A stretch of DNA of 64,000 bases, from the NCBI GenBank assembly GCA_027943335.1, contig BSBK01002053.1, positions 186,001 through 250,000 of the forward strand, written 5' to 3'. Position numbers and translations under genes: made by a program. Each line of letters starts with the position of its first letter. Position 1 is the first letter of the stretch. Shown here piece by piece: positions 25,201 to 39,147 of this stretch. This DNA is from Chamaecyparis obtusa. Taxonomy: Eukaryota > Streptophyta > Pinopsida > Cupressales > Cupressaceae. The notes below the pieces were generated by a model, which was not told the origin of the DNA, made no database searches, and was given only the letters and a program-made list of their open reading frames with translations.

Positions 25201-26339
25201 TCCAACCAGGAACAAGGGTTTATACCGATGATGATACAAATATGGCAGCATTGGGGTGATCATTCCATCAAATAGGATCTACTACCCAATAAATAACTCT
25301 CTCAAATATAATGCAAGATCAGGTAGACAGATGGAAGGCTCAGGTGGTTGTCCCCACAATGAATGTTAGTATGGTGGAAGTCACTCCAAATGATTATTTT
25401 TTTGGAAGAGGTAGACCTAGGAGAGCCAACTAGAGAGGGAAGTAAAACTCTGGCTACACTAGGGTTAAAACATGCCTTAGGCTTCATGGATAAGGGAGAA
25501 GAGAATATTAAGGCATTAATGGAAAAAAATGAAGTAATGAAGAAATTCATCCTTAAGACAGTAGGTCCCATTGACCCTAGTAGCCTTGAGGCCTCATTAC
25601 AAGCTATTTTGGAGAAAAGGGGTGATGTAAGTATATCAGTAGACATCCCGCATTCTTTTGTTCATGCATGTACAAATTGGAAGGCAAATTTTGAAGAGTT
25701 TTTTTGGTACAACTCTCAAGAAGATTCTGAGACCTTTTAGGAGTATTCTTTAGGGAATCACATTTTTTGTTGAAATTATGAGTGAGGAGGACAGTCTAGA
25801 GGAGAAAATCATGAAGTGGCAAAAGGCACTAGAAGATCTCATAGTAATAAGGAAGCAACGCTTCCAAGTTTTGGTCAAGGTATGAGGGGTCAAAGCTGGA
25901 TAATTTTGAGGAATGGATCCAAGATGTCACTGGTGCTTTGACCATTTTTGAAAAGGTGCTGAAAATGATGAATAAAAGGAGGGATAAAGGTCTATTTTTT
26001 GTTGGGGAAATGCATAAATTTTTCGAAGGGTTGGACCTAGATTTATATGAAGACGATGATGAGAAAACAACGTATCTCATAAATTTCATCGTAAATTAGT
26101 ATTTGGACATTTTCAGAGTTAGTACAAAAGAAGACCTCTAGCAGATGTTCTATCAGAGGGAAGAAATTCAAAAAATGCTATCTCAGGAAGAGGAGATAAA
26201 GGGATTTGTAGTGAAACTGATCACCTTCTGGGAGAAACAATAAAAACTCCTTAAAGGAGTCAAAATGGCTGACTTTGAAGAGATGCAAGAGATTATGGAT
26301 AGGTTCTGCAAAACTCACACAGAAGTCCTCCCAAGTTGA
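22296..26339 (+). pseudogene. element X long reading frame, unknown protein, broken
   Basis: About 1,350 codons from ATG 22296 to TGA 26337-26339. The same frame is used at the start and end; the stretch near 25400-25740 lies one frame off, so there are compensating indels as well as more than 15 stops. Parts in order: an N-terminal domain rich in aromatics and His (to about 23650); a Lys/Glu-rich linker with a conserved SKKPK segment (about 24040); a Pro-rich stretch of repeated PPP and PTPP words (about 24660-24900); an acidic stretch; and two Leu/Lys/Glu-rich helical segments (25400-25740 and 25780-26340). No catalytic motif is visible. The downstream copies encode clearly related segments. 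I do not recognise the protein; a gag-like structural protein of a non-autonomous element is one guess. Confidence 0.5.
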
Positions 26340-27255
26340 TAGACATCTAGTACTGACTTAGGCAAAAATTTGTATAGAGAAAAAACATTTTCCACACTCA
26401 ACCATTTTTGAAGGCCTAGATTTTTGGCATTTTGGCCCTAGAGGATTTTCAACCTCCAAAAGTCTGAAAGTTTAGAAAGGGTCACCTCCACACTTACTCA
26501 ATTCTGGAGCTTCATTTTTTTAAGGCAATGGTCAGGATCTAAAATTTTTGGGCATGATTGCCATCTAACTTCAGTCATCTCCAACTTGATTTTCCAGTCA
26601 AAGAGATCATGTCAATAGGGTCATTTATGAATGATTTGAGGGCCTCTTCTAGTTGAGTCCGCATAGGAGAGCCATAACAAAGAATAAAGGGTAGGATTGT
26701 AAAGTTTCATGAAGAACATGCATAAGTTCCAGTTTTGTTTTTGAGTTATTTTATGCATGATCTGCTCTAGTTTTGTAATGCATGAGGTTTAATTTCATTC
26801 TATGGTAGTTCTAATTAGTTTTAGAGATAGTATCCTTCATGTAATCTCTAGTTTAGATTTATTTTTTGATTTTTAGATGTAGTCAAAACCCTAGCTACAA
26901 AATTAAGAGCATAGCTCTATAAATTGTATGAACTCAATATAAATAAGGTCAAATTTTTATTATAATAAAATACATACAATTGGTGTTTCAATCATGGTGT
27001 GATTATTCTTCTATCTTTGTGAGATTTATGAATGTGTGAATTGCTCATTTGTTTATTTCAAAGAACCAGTTGATTGTGAGGTGAGTTTGATTTGTGATTA
27101 TTTTAGTTTGGCGTTTACCTTTGCTGCATTGCTTTGTTCTGACAAATTATTAAGAAGATCTCTCTTATTTTTCGATGCTTTGAAGATAAAATTGTGCTTA
27201 TTAGGGGAGAAAATATTTATTTACATATAATTTTTTGGTGGGAACTAGACCCCTG
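26340..27255 (+). other. 3' non-coding region of X and junction to the DNA transposon
   Basis: 26340-27198 matches the minus copy near 48101-48960 and ends in AT-rich sequence with AATAAAA near 26965, a possible poly(A) signal. 27199-27255 is unassigned. No gene. Confidence 0.5.
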
Positions 27256-27500
27256 GGTAAAAGCACAATAAGCTGTCACCCTTTTACAAAGGAAGAGGCT
27301 AACAACACCAAAACGAAAAAACTTCAAGGGCATAAAAGTCACATTTCTATTTAGAATTTGAAGATGATGTAAACTGATGAAATGTGTGAAATAGGATGAA
27401 TTTTATGCCTATAATTTTTTAAAATTATTTTGGACATAAATTAATATATTTTTTTAATTTTTAAAGTCTATTTTTCATGTCCTAAAAATACAGCAAATCA
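27256..27500 (+). repeat. left terminal inverted repeat
   Basis: Pairs with 38902-39146 inverted. Shared landmarks beyond the 31-bp perfect tip include a GAATTTGAAGATGATGTAAA block near 27353-27372 and a T-rich block followed by TTTTTAATTTTTAAAG. Confidence 0.85.
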
Positions 27501-28062
27501 GGGGGTTTACCTCCCGTCAAATAATTATAAGTAAGACATTGTTTTTTCTTCCAATTTCAAAATATGTTTTAGATGACATGTATACCTAGTGCAACAAAAA
27601 GGAAAGAAGTGTTTTTGATCTATAATTTTCCCGTTATAAGTATTCAAAGTACAACTTACACGAAATCAGTAGTTTTTATCTCCCGCCACTTTTCAGCCAT
27701 CAAAATTTTTCTAAAATTCAAATAAATTATATATTCTTGAAGAAGATTCTCTTCTCTAGTGCCTCATATAATTTTAATTTTTTTTTTAATTGATTTACTA
27801 TTTTTTTTAATTTATCGAATCGGCAACTTCTCAAAGCTTTATATACCTACATGTGGTTTTTTACAAATTTGTTTAACATTTTCCAATTGAAATTATATAA
27901 AATTTATATTTTTAGAATTGTAATTCCGAGATCTACAAAAGGGTAGTTTTAGTTTTTTCAAATTTTTAATTTGCAGAAGAGAAAAAAACACCACAAGTGC
28001 AAATTGTGTATTATTTGTGTTTTTTAAGTTTTGGCTGCCAAGTTGGCATGCCACTTAGGATG

Positions 28063-28089
28063 ACTCGGCCGAGTGGGACTCGGCCGAGT
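28063..28089 (+). repeat. left subterminal palindrome pair ACTCGGCCGAGT x2
   Basis: Two perfect 12-bp palindromes at 28063-28074 and 28078-28089, separated by GGG, so 15 bp apart start to start. The same pair geometry occurs twice at the right end. Likely transposase or accessory-protein sites, by analogy with other transposons. Confidence 0.85.
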
Positions 28090-28113
28090 CCCCTCAAGTC
28101 GTCGGCCCCTCGT

Positions 28114-28137
28114 GACCGGTCGCGTGAGCGACCAGTC
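28114..28137 (+). repeat. left subterminal hairpin
   Basis: GACCGGTCGC, a 4-base loop GTGA, then GCGACCAGTC: 10-bp arms with one mismatch, in a GC island within AT-rich DNA. Confidence 0.75.
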
Positions 28138-28150
28138 CTTTCAAACCGAA

Positions 28151-28158
28151 GGCTATAT
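28151..28158 (+). promoter_or_regulatory. possible TATA box of the transposase gene
   Basis: CTATATAT about 200 bp before the start codon and just inside the subterminal GC island. The surroundings are AT-rich, so the match is weak evidence. Confidence 0.35.
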
Positions 28159-28358
28159 ATGTGCATAATATTTTTAAAAATATATATATCAATTGCGAAT
28201 TTACATTCTTATTTTAGGATATAAGGATATTTTGAAGCAAGGAGTCATTCTTTTGGAGAAGTTTCAAAGAAATTTTGATTTCGAAAGAGTTTGAAGACAA
28301 GTTTTTCAGTGACGAAGTAGTAAAACAATAAGAAAAATCTTGCTTAAATATTTGAGCA

Positions 28359-31803
<3,445 letters not shown>

Positions 31804-31955
31804 GTTTAAGGATTTTAATTTTTACATACTTAATTTAAATCCTATTTGAAACTTCTATGTAGACTTTAAATTTGATTTGAAATTTATGATTAGATTGAAT
31901 TTATGGATCAAGATTAAACCTGAATTGAATTTTAATTGAATTTTAATTGATGAAA

Positions 31956-31957
<2 letters not shown>

Positions 31958-32029
<72 letters not shown>

Positions 32030-32081
32030 CTTCCCCTTCCCCTTCCCCTTCCCCTTCCCCCCCCTCTCTCTCTCTCTCTTA
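31958..32081 (+). repeat. (CT)n and (CCCCTT)n compound microsatellite
   Basis: About 35 CT units, then five to six CCCCTT units (about 32027-32060), then CT again. It lies 150 bp after the transposase stop. Confidence 0.95.
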
Positions 32082-32462
32082 GAACTAGAACTTTCAATTT
32101 ACTTTCTACTTGAATTTTAATTTCAATTTATTCATTAGATTGATTAGATAAATATTAGATAGGTCTATATTTCTATTTTTTGTTTAGATTGATTAAATGT
32201 AGGTCTATATTTGAATTGAAATTAGATTGATTCTTTTTTCAATTGATTAGAATAGATTGATTTCTTGAATTGCATACCTTTCTAGTCTAGATAAATTTCT
32301 ATTTATTGATTAGACTGATTAGATAGGTAAATTGAATTTTAATTGATTGGATAGAACTTTCAATTTACTTTCTACTTGAATTTTAATTTCAATTTATCAG
32401 ATTAGATTGATTAGATAAATATTAGATAGGTCTATATTTCTATTTTTTGTTTAGATTGATTA
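32082..32462. other. AT-rich spacer with short direct repeats
   Basis: No gene. Phrases such as ACTTTCAATTTACTTTCTAC and the block around TATTAGATAGGTCTATATTT occur twice (near 32090-32180 and 32350-32450), so a segment of about 270 bp is imperfectly duplicated. Confidence 0.5.
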
Positions 32463-33750
32463 GATAGGTCATGGCTTAAGGGCTTAAGGGGTCATGGCTT
32501 AAGGGCCAAATGGGTTAAGGGATTAAGGGCTCATGGATTAAGGGGTCATGGCTTAAGGGGTTAGGGCTTAAGAGCTTAAGGGGTCATGGCTTAAGGGGTT
32601 AGGGCTTTTAAGGGCTTAAGGGGTCATGTTCGGTTCTTAAGGGCCTAAGGGGTCATGTGAGGTCATGTTAGGACATGTGAGGTCATGTGAGGTCATATTA
32701 GGTCTTATTAGTTCATTTAAGGTCATGTGAGGTTATGTGAGATCATTTTAGGTCTTAAGGGGTCATGTTAGGTCTTATTAGTTCATAGTAGGTCTTATTA
32801 GTTCATAGTGAGGTCATGTGAGGTTATGTGAGATCATTTTAGGTCTTAAGGGGTCATGTTAGGTCTTATTAGTTCATAGTAGGACTTATTAGGTCATGTT
32901 AGCTCATATTAGGTCATATTAGGTCTTATTAGGTCATGTTAGGTCATATTAGGTCATGTTTGGTCCTTAAGGGCTCATGTGAGGTAAAATTAGGTCTTAA
33001 GTGATCATTTTAGGTCTTAAGGGGTCTTTTAGGTCATGCTAGGTCTTAAGGGGTCTTATTAGGTCATGTGAGGTCATGTTAGGTCTTAAGGGGTCTTTTA
33101 GGTCATGTGAGGTCATATTACATCTTAAGGGGTCTTTTAGGTCATGTTAGGACATGTTAGGTCATATTAGGTCTTTTAGGTCTTATAAGGTCTTGAGGGG
33201 TCATGGCTTAAGGGGTTAAGGGCTTAAGGGGTCATGGCTTAAGGGGTTGGGGCTTAAGGGCTTAAGGGGTCATGGCTTAAGGGTCATGTTCGGTCCTTAA
33301 GGGCTTAAGGGGTCATGTGAGGTCATGCTAGGTCTTATTAGGTTATATTAGGTCATGTTTGGTCTTTAAGGGGTCATGTGAGGTCAAATTAGGTCTTAAG
33401 GGATCATTTTAGGTCTTAAGGGGTCATGTTAGGTCATGTTAGGTCTTATTTTAGGTCTTAAGGGGTCATGTTAGATCATTTTAGGTCTCATTTTAGGTCT
33501 TATAAGGTCTTAAGGGGTCATGGCTTAAGGGGTTAGGGCTTAAGGGCTTAAGGGGTCTTTTAGGTCATGTTAGGTCTTAAGGGGTCTTATTAGGTCATGT
33601 GAGGTCAAATTAGGTCTTAAGGTCATGTTAGGTCATTTTAGGTCTTAAGGGGTCATGTTAGGTACTTAAGGGCTGAAGGGGTCATGCTAGGGGTTAAGGG
33701 GTCATGTTAGATCATTTTCGGTCTTAAGGGGTCATGAGAGGTACTTAAGG
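32463..33750 (+). repeat. 1.3-kb minisatellite of AGGTCATGTT / TTAAGGGGTCAT words
   Basis: Dense, imperfect tandem array built from 10-bp words (AGGTCATGTT and variants) and the word CTTAAGGGGTCATGG. Higher-order blocks repeat, for example the TTAAGGGGTTAGGGCTTAAGG type near 32535, 33200 and 33525. No coding frame crosses it. The same words recur in shorter tracts at 36700-36885 and 38085-38400, all on the same strand. Confidence 0.92.
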
Positions 33751-34337
33751 GCATAGAAGATTAATGTTGATTAAAGATTGAACATTGAAATTAAAGATTA
33801 ATTTTAAATTTAGATTTTAAAGATTGATTTAAAAACTCTCAATTCATTAAAGATTTTAAAGATTGATTTAAACTTTCAACTCATTAAAGATTTTTTAGTA
33901 AGATTGATTAATTAATTTTCAATTAATTGATCTAGATAAGGCTTAAGGGTGCATAATAGGGCTTAAGGGGTTTACCTATAGATTGATTAAAAAGATTGAA
34001 CATTGAAATTAAAGATTAATTATAAAGTTAGATTTTAAAGATTGATTTAAACTTACAATTGATATAAAAAGATTTTTTAGTAAGATTGATTAATTAGATT
34101 GATGAAAGATTGAACATAAATTAAATATTAATTTTAAAGATCAATTAATTTTTGGCTTCAATTACAAAATCTGGAAACATGTATCAATGTACAAATATAT
34201 ATATATATATATATATATCTCAAAAATCAAACATGTACATCAATGTTTAAATGTCTATATAGTGCAAAATCCAAACATGTGTCAATGTACAAATAGATCA
34301 ATATACAAAACATGCACCTACATATCAATGTAAATGT

Positions 34338-34375
<38 letters not shown>

Positions 34376-34456
34376 CTCAAAAATCAAACATGTACATCAA
34401 TGTTTAAGTGTCTATACATATATATCACAAAATCCAAACATGTATCAATGAACACA
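33751..34456. other. AT-rich spacer with short AT and CA microsatellites
   Basis: Contains repeated AAAGATTGATTTAAA words, an AT run near 34197-34219, and a CA/TA run near 34340-34376. Two similar blocks around TCAAAAATCAAACATGTACATC (34220 and 34378) form a local duplication. No gene seen. Confidence 0.5.
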
Positions 34457-36104
34457 TCAACTACATTGATGATCACCATCACGTGCTAGATGTGCGGGCC
34501 TGTGTGGATCCTCATCCTGCTGGACCTGAGTCTATAAATGTAAATATAATGTTACATATATATATATATATAAGAACTTGAAATGTAAATAAATTTTATA
34601 AAATTTTAATTTTTAATTTATTTCAAGTGTACCTCTGTATCATGATGAATCGGATCAACAGGCTCCTCTAAATCTCCATATGCAGCACCTGTCGCAATGT
34701 CCTGTACCACATTTAAATACATTTAAATTTAAATATAGAACTATATGTACACATGTATATCTATATAAATTGAAATTAAATCTAGATTCTTGTACCTGCT
34801 GTAATGCACGTCCAAGGTCGGATAACTCAGAAGAGTGCAAGGACATTGCATCAGGATCAATGGCGTCGTCCATAAGAAAATCTGAGAATCTACTATGAAC
34901 TCGTGAGGTCGTAGCCTGTGTCTGCTATGTGGGAGCCTGTGTATGTTGTGTGGGAGCCTGTGTATGTTGGAGGCGATGTAAGATCATCCACACTCTGTCT
35001 AGAGGAACCTGCCTCTGCATCTGAGCTCTGACCTCGACTGCTACTTGTGGAGGATCTACGACACTGTCCTCCTCCAATGAAAGTAGGTAAATCACGTGGC
35101 TCAATCCCATGCAATGTAGAAATCCTCTGGTAAGCAGCCAGGAGATCACTCACTAACATACCACTAATCTCACGCACGTGATCCTCAGGTAGTCGTCCTA
35201 TCTCATCTGGAGTAGGAAGATCAAATCTGATGTATGGGTCATAAAATGGACTAGATGGTGATACACCTGCACTCATCCGTGATCGAAGCATGTACCTACC
35301 CACACGATCAGATGAAAACTGCTCAACCTGAGTCGCAATGGTGGCAATGCTAGAATACATATCTAAACATGTGTCCTCAGCTGCAACCTGCCCAGCTCCA
35401 GTGTAGGCCTCCAAACCTTTTGGAAGAACCAAAAGGTTTTGACCCACCAATGCCCTCTTACTAGGGGGCTGTGGTATATCGGGTCGTCTACACTTATCCT
35501 GATATCTCCCCCGACCCTGACCAGCATGTGGAGGTAGATCTGTGTAGTCAACATCATAGCCCAAATGAAACTCTGCAAACAATTGTTTGCAGAAATATAG
35601 TGGCACCTCATCCTTTTGGGGCCACATATGATGTGCTGCTAACCATCTAGGATATATAAAAGGGGCCACTATGTCATCTGTACAAAAAGTGACCCTATAT
35701 GCTCGAACCACCCTCTTATTGATGTAATGGGTGCCAAACATGTTCTTCACCTGAGTGACTGAGACATCTGAATCAACTGTCCTCCAACCTACTATCCCTA
35801 TGACAGTGCTAGATAGGCTATGATAAAAAACATCAATCGATACATCGTCATATGGATTGTATGATTCAGCCTTTTGAATCATACTCATGAGCTCAGTGCG
35901 TATAGCTGTCAATTTCTCCCTATTAGGGAGAGTAGTACTATTCTGCAGTGTTCGCTCTAATGCAGTCAGAGCAGCCTGCATCCTAGAGATAGTCTCATCT
36001 CTACGACTATCTCTAGCATGTGGGGCCTGGGTACTATTATGGTCTAAGGGAGCTCGTGATCCATGACTATCATGGACACTCTGATCTGAACCACTAGAAG
36101 CCAT
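34457..36104 (-). CDS. second transposon gene, unknown protein, probably frameshifted
   Basis: An open frame of 403 codons runs from ATG 36104 to 34893. I prefer this ATG (ATGGCT context) to the one five codons upstream. The protein begins with a Ser/His-rich tail, then a helical segment (about residues 40-75), a globular core rich in Tyr, Trp and Phe (80-190), a basic Arg/Lys patch, and a second helical region. The reading frame appears to shift by one base between 35149 and 34927, then continues with one TAG (34925-34927) to a consensus donor at 34796/34795. Two further exons, 34701-34633 and 34531-34457, both with GT-AG borders in phase 0, would end the protein. No catalytic motif is seen. 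It may be an accessory DNA-binding protein, as in two-gene plant transposons; this is inference. Confidence 0.55.
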
Positions 36105-36126
36105 GAGTGATATGCACACAAAGGTA

Positions 36127-36135
36127 ATATATAGC
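36127..36135 (-). promoter_or_regulatory. possible TATA box of the second transposon gene
   Basis: Minus strand CTATATATT about 25 bp before the chosen start codon; weak because the flank is AT-rich. Confidence 0.3.
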
Positions 36136-36699
36136 TAGATCTAGATATAGATAAAAAATGCTCGCTGCAAGTAGGCACATGTGCACATATACATACATCC
36201 AAATATTAGAAAATCAATTGATAAATATATATATATATATATATCTACAAATTAATTTAAATAAATTAAAAATATCTAACTTTCAATTTGTACATGTGTT
36301 GTACAATACTTCAAGTAAACATGAAAACATTTTAAAAACTTCAAACAAACACACATGAACTAATTTTCAATGCATTTTTACATAATATAAATTAAATTAT
36401 ATTAAATTAAACATTTAAATTCATGCATTTACATATGCACATGTGTAATATTTTTAAATATTTAAAAACATAATTTAAACTTGAAGGCATTTACACATGT
36501 ATTCAATCATGGTAGTAGAACTAATTCATGTGCACGCATATTTACTAATTTGAATGCATATTTACATGTACATATTTACTTTACACACATGACAAAAATT
36601 AATTTGTACAAATTTCCATAACTAGAGAGGGAAAAACATTATATTGAAATTAAATACTAAAAGAAATGGTGAAAATGTATAATAATTTGGAAAGGGGTT

Positions 36700-36885
36700 C
36701 ATGGGTCTTAAGAGTCTTAAGAGTCTTAATTAGGTTGAAAGTAACCTGGTCCTATGGGTCTTATGAGCTCGTCTTAAGGGTCTTATGAGATCGTCTTATG
36801 GTTTTTAACCTGGTCTTAAATGAGCTCATCTTAAGGGTCTTATGAGCTTGTCTTAAGGGTCCTATTGGGTATTAACCTTCTCTTA
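36700..36885 (+). repeat. minisatellite-word tract 2
   Basis: Repeats of GGTCTTATGAGCTCGTCTTAAG-type units, related to the 32463-33750 array. Confidence 0.8.
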
Positions 36886-38084
36886 GAGGGACTCTGTAAT
36901 GTTTGACTATGTGATGATTACCACAATGTGTTATGGAACTTTCATAGGAAAATACTTTATCCTAAGTTTTAGATAGTATCAAAACCTTAGTTTGGTAACT
37001 TTAGGCAACTAAAAATAAAGATGACCTTATAATTAAGGTATCCTAGATATAATAAGAGTTAGGGCTTTATTCATTTTGATAAATAGGAATTTTCTTAGCA
37101 AAGGATGAAAATAATAGTTTTGATAATATCCAGCACTATACTTATTTAGACTAAAAAAAATGCATAGGGGAGTTTGATCATCCACGGGCCATGACAAATA
37201 GAATAAGGAAATATGACAATCTAGACCATGACTAAGATTAAAGAGAACTAATTGAATTGATTAAATAATATTGGCACTAGACAAAAATGTTTAATTACTC
37301 AATCTACTAACAATAATAAATCAATACAAAAGAAAAGTGTTAAGAGTTCAATGATAGCAAAGTGTTCAAACAAACAATACTATTTCAAATCAATTTAGTT
37401 GGCTACCTTGGCTTTATAGAAAGTTATATGATATTGATGGTATAGTTTTCTTGTGGCTTGATAATAATTAAATGATTAATTTTGTATTACAAAGTGTGAT
37501 AAGTTAAAACACATTAGTATGCAAATGTTATCTAATAATTGTTATCAGATAACTATATAATTCTTAGGATTTACTATGACATCTTTCTTCATATTTCCTT
37601 TCCTGTCTCACAACTATAGGTCTTATAAAGATGAATGTCAATATCATGGTCCAACTCTAAAATATCAAAAAGAAAGTAATGCAATTTCAAAGATATATAC
37701 TAAATATTTGGGCTAAATCAAAGAGTGTTACAATGGATAATGATACTTTATTTCAACATTTTTGTGACTATTATGTGTTTTGGTTATGCTAGTCTATTTT
37801 GTTTCTTTCCATTTATTGATATAGCATCTAGTCATTATTAAACTACTTTGTTCAATATTAAAAAACATGACAACTTAAAACTTAAGGATTAATTTATCAG
37901 GAGTCAACAATGAAATAAAATAAAAGTGCATGCTATAAAGAAAAGTTGTTTTAATATATAACTTGATCTAATGGCATGAAAACAATATAACTCGAACAAT
38001 GATGATTATTGAATGCATAAGGTAAGTTGCTTACTACACTGTTTAGTCATTTAACCTAGGTAGCGGTTGCACTTGTCCTTGTCA

Positions 38085-38400
38085 TTTGGGTCCTATTGGG
38101 TCTTAAGGGTCACATTAGGTCTTAAAGGTTTTAATTAGGTCTTATTGAGCCAAGTGAGGGTGAACTATTTTGACCTATTAAGTTCTATTAGGTCTTAAGT
38201 GGTCCTATTAGGTCTTAAGGGTCCTAATAGGTCATATTTAGTGGATGTTAAGTCTTAAAAGTGTTCCTATTAGGTCAGTAAGAGTAGATAGTCCATTATG
38301 TTTTAATTTTGATATTATTAAGTTAAATATTGGATCTTATAATTACATCCATCCTATTAGGTTTTAATGGTCTTATTAAATGTCTCAAGGGTAGGTGGAC
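38085..38400 (+). repeat. minisatellite-word tract 3
   Basis: Degenerate TTAGGTCTTAAGGGTCCTA units, spaced more loosely than in the main array. Confidence 0.75.
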
Positions 38401-38686
38401 TATTTCATGTTTTTAAACGTTCCAGTTTACATTTTACTTAAATTATATATGTTTTCTATGTTTAAGTTTTATTTGTTAATTTTGTACATTTTTAAAAGTA
38501 AATACAATACATATTAAGAAAAGACTTTTTTTTACATATGAATATTAAAAAAATAATTAAAAAATATTTAAACAACATATATACATAAAAAATAACTAAA
38601 AAACACAAACAAAAAAATAAAAAAAATAAAAAAAAAATCTACCTCTGACTCGGCCGAGTTGCACTATCACTCTTTAGCTGCTTTCC

Positions 38687-38717
38687 TTAGCCCCTCACTG
38701 TTCAAATGAGGGGCTAA
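38687..38717 (+). repeat. right subterminal hairpin 1
   Basis: Perfect 11-bp arms TTAGCCCCTCA and TGAGGGGCTAA around a 9-base loop. Confidence 0.88.
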
Positions 38718-38792
38718 AACCATTGAGCGGGCTATTAGTAGTCCCTCGTAGACTCGGCCGAGTAGGACTCGGCCGAGTCTCCGCGGCCACGT

Positions 38793-38820
38793 AGGTGCCA
38801 CTCGGTGCCCCGTGGCACCT
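38793..38820 (+). repeat. right subterminal hairpin 2
   Basis: Perfect 9-bp arms AGGTGCCAC and GTGGCACCT around a 10-base loop, between the two palindrome pairs. Confidence 0.85.
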
Positions 38821-38863
38821 CCCCTTCTTCGGCCGAGTAGGACTCGGCCGAGTTAGTCGGGTT

Positions 38864-38900
38864 AGCCAAAAGGGTGACACCCGATTGTGCTTTTACCCCC
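38864..38900 (-). repeat. internal copy of the transposon tip
   Basis: Minus strand GGTAAAAGCACAATCGGGTG followed by TCACCCTTTT. It repeats the outer tip with a few changes, in the same orientation as the right tip and about 245 bp inside it. Confidence 0.8.
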
Positions 38901-38901
38901 C

Positions 38902-39146
38902 TAATTTTTAGCATTTTTTAGTAACTAAAAATTATCTTTAAAAATTAAAAAAACATATCAATTCTTATTCAAAAATATTATTAAAAATATTAATCATAAA
39001 CTTCAATCATTTTATCACATTTAATTACTTTACATCATCTTCAAATTCCAAACATAAATGTCATTTTTATACTATTGAAGTTGAACAACTTTAATTTTGT
39101 TAACATTTTCCTTTATAAAAGGGTGACAGCTTATTGTGCTTTTACC
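38902..39146 (-). repeat. right terminal inverted repeat
   Basis: Inverted partner of 27256-27500; the outer 31 bp are identical. The right flank begins TTGGAAGC, which is copia D coding sequence. Confidence 0.85.
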
Positions 39147-39147
39147 T

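Larger units (their letters stand above)
21160..27198 (+). mobile_element. unclassified repeated element X, copy 1
   Basis: Called an element because pieces of the same sequence recur at 41156-41576 (plus), 57209-58560 (minus) and 48101-49925 (minus). It has a plus-strand TATA box, a CT-rich leader, one long broken frame (22296-26339) and a 3' region of about 0.85 kb. I found no LTR pair, no primer site, no RT and no terminal repeats. Its left end abuts the last codons of copia H near 21160. Its right end diverges from the minus copy near 27198, shortly before the DNA transposon. Confidence 0.6.
36136..38640. other. non-coding right arm of the DNA transposon
   Basis: AT-rich, without a supported gene. 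Two short tracts of the GGTCTTAAGGGTC minisatellite word lie at about 36700-36885 and 38085-38400. Confidence 0.55.
38648..38853 (+). repeat. right subterminal palindrome cluster
   Basis: ACTCGGCCGAGT occurs at 38648-38659, then as pairs at 38752-38763/38767-38778 and 38827-38838/38842-38853 (the 38827 copy has two changes). Both pairs keep the 15-bp spacing seen at the left end. The cluster lies about 295-500 bp from the right tip; the left pair lies about 810 bp from the left tip. Confidence 0.88.

Noticed and set aside
21160..27198. Element X as an LTR element with weakly similar ends (near 21400 and 26440)
   Set aside because: Similarity is limited to short words such as GGCATTTTGG and does not extend; no primer site or polypurine tract accompanies it.
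32463..33750. Telomere-like array, because of TTAGG words
   Set aside because: The unit is a variable 10-bp word with TCATG or TCTTA, not a plant TTTAGGG array, and it lies inside a transposon.
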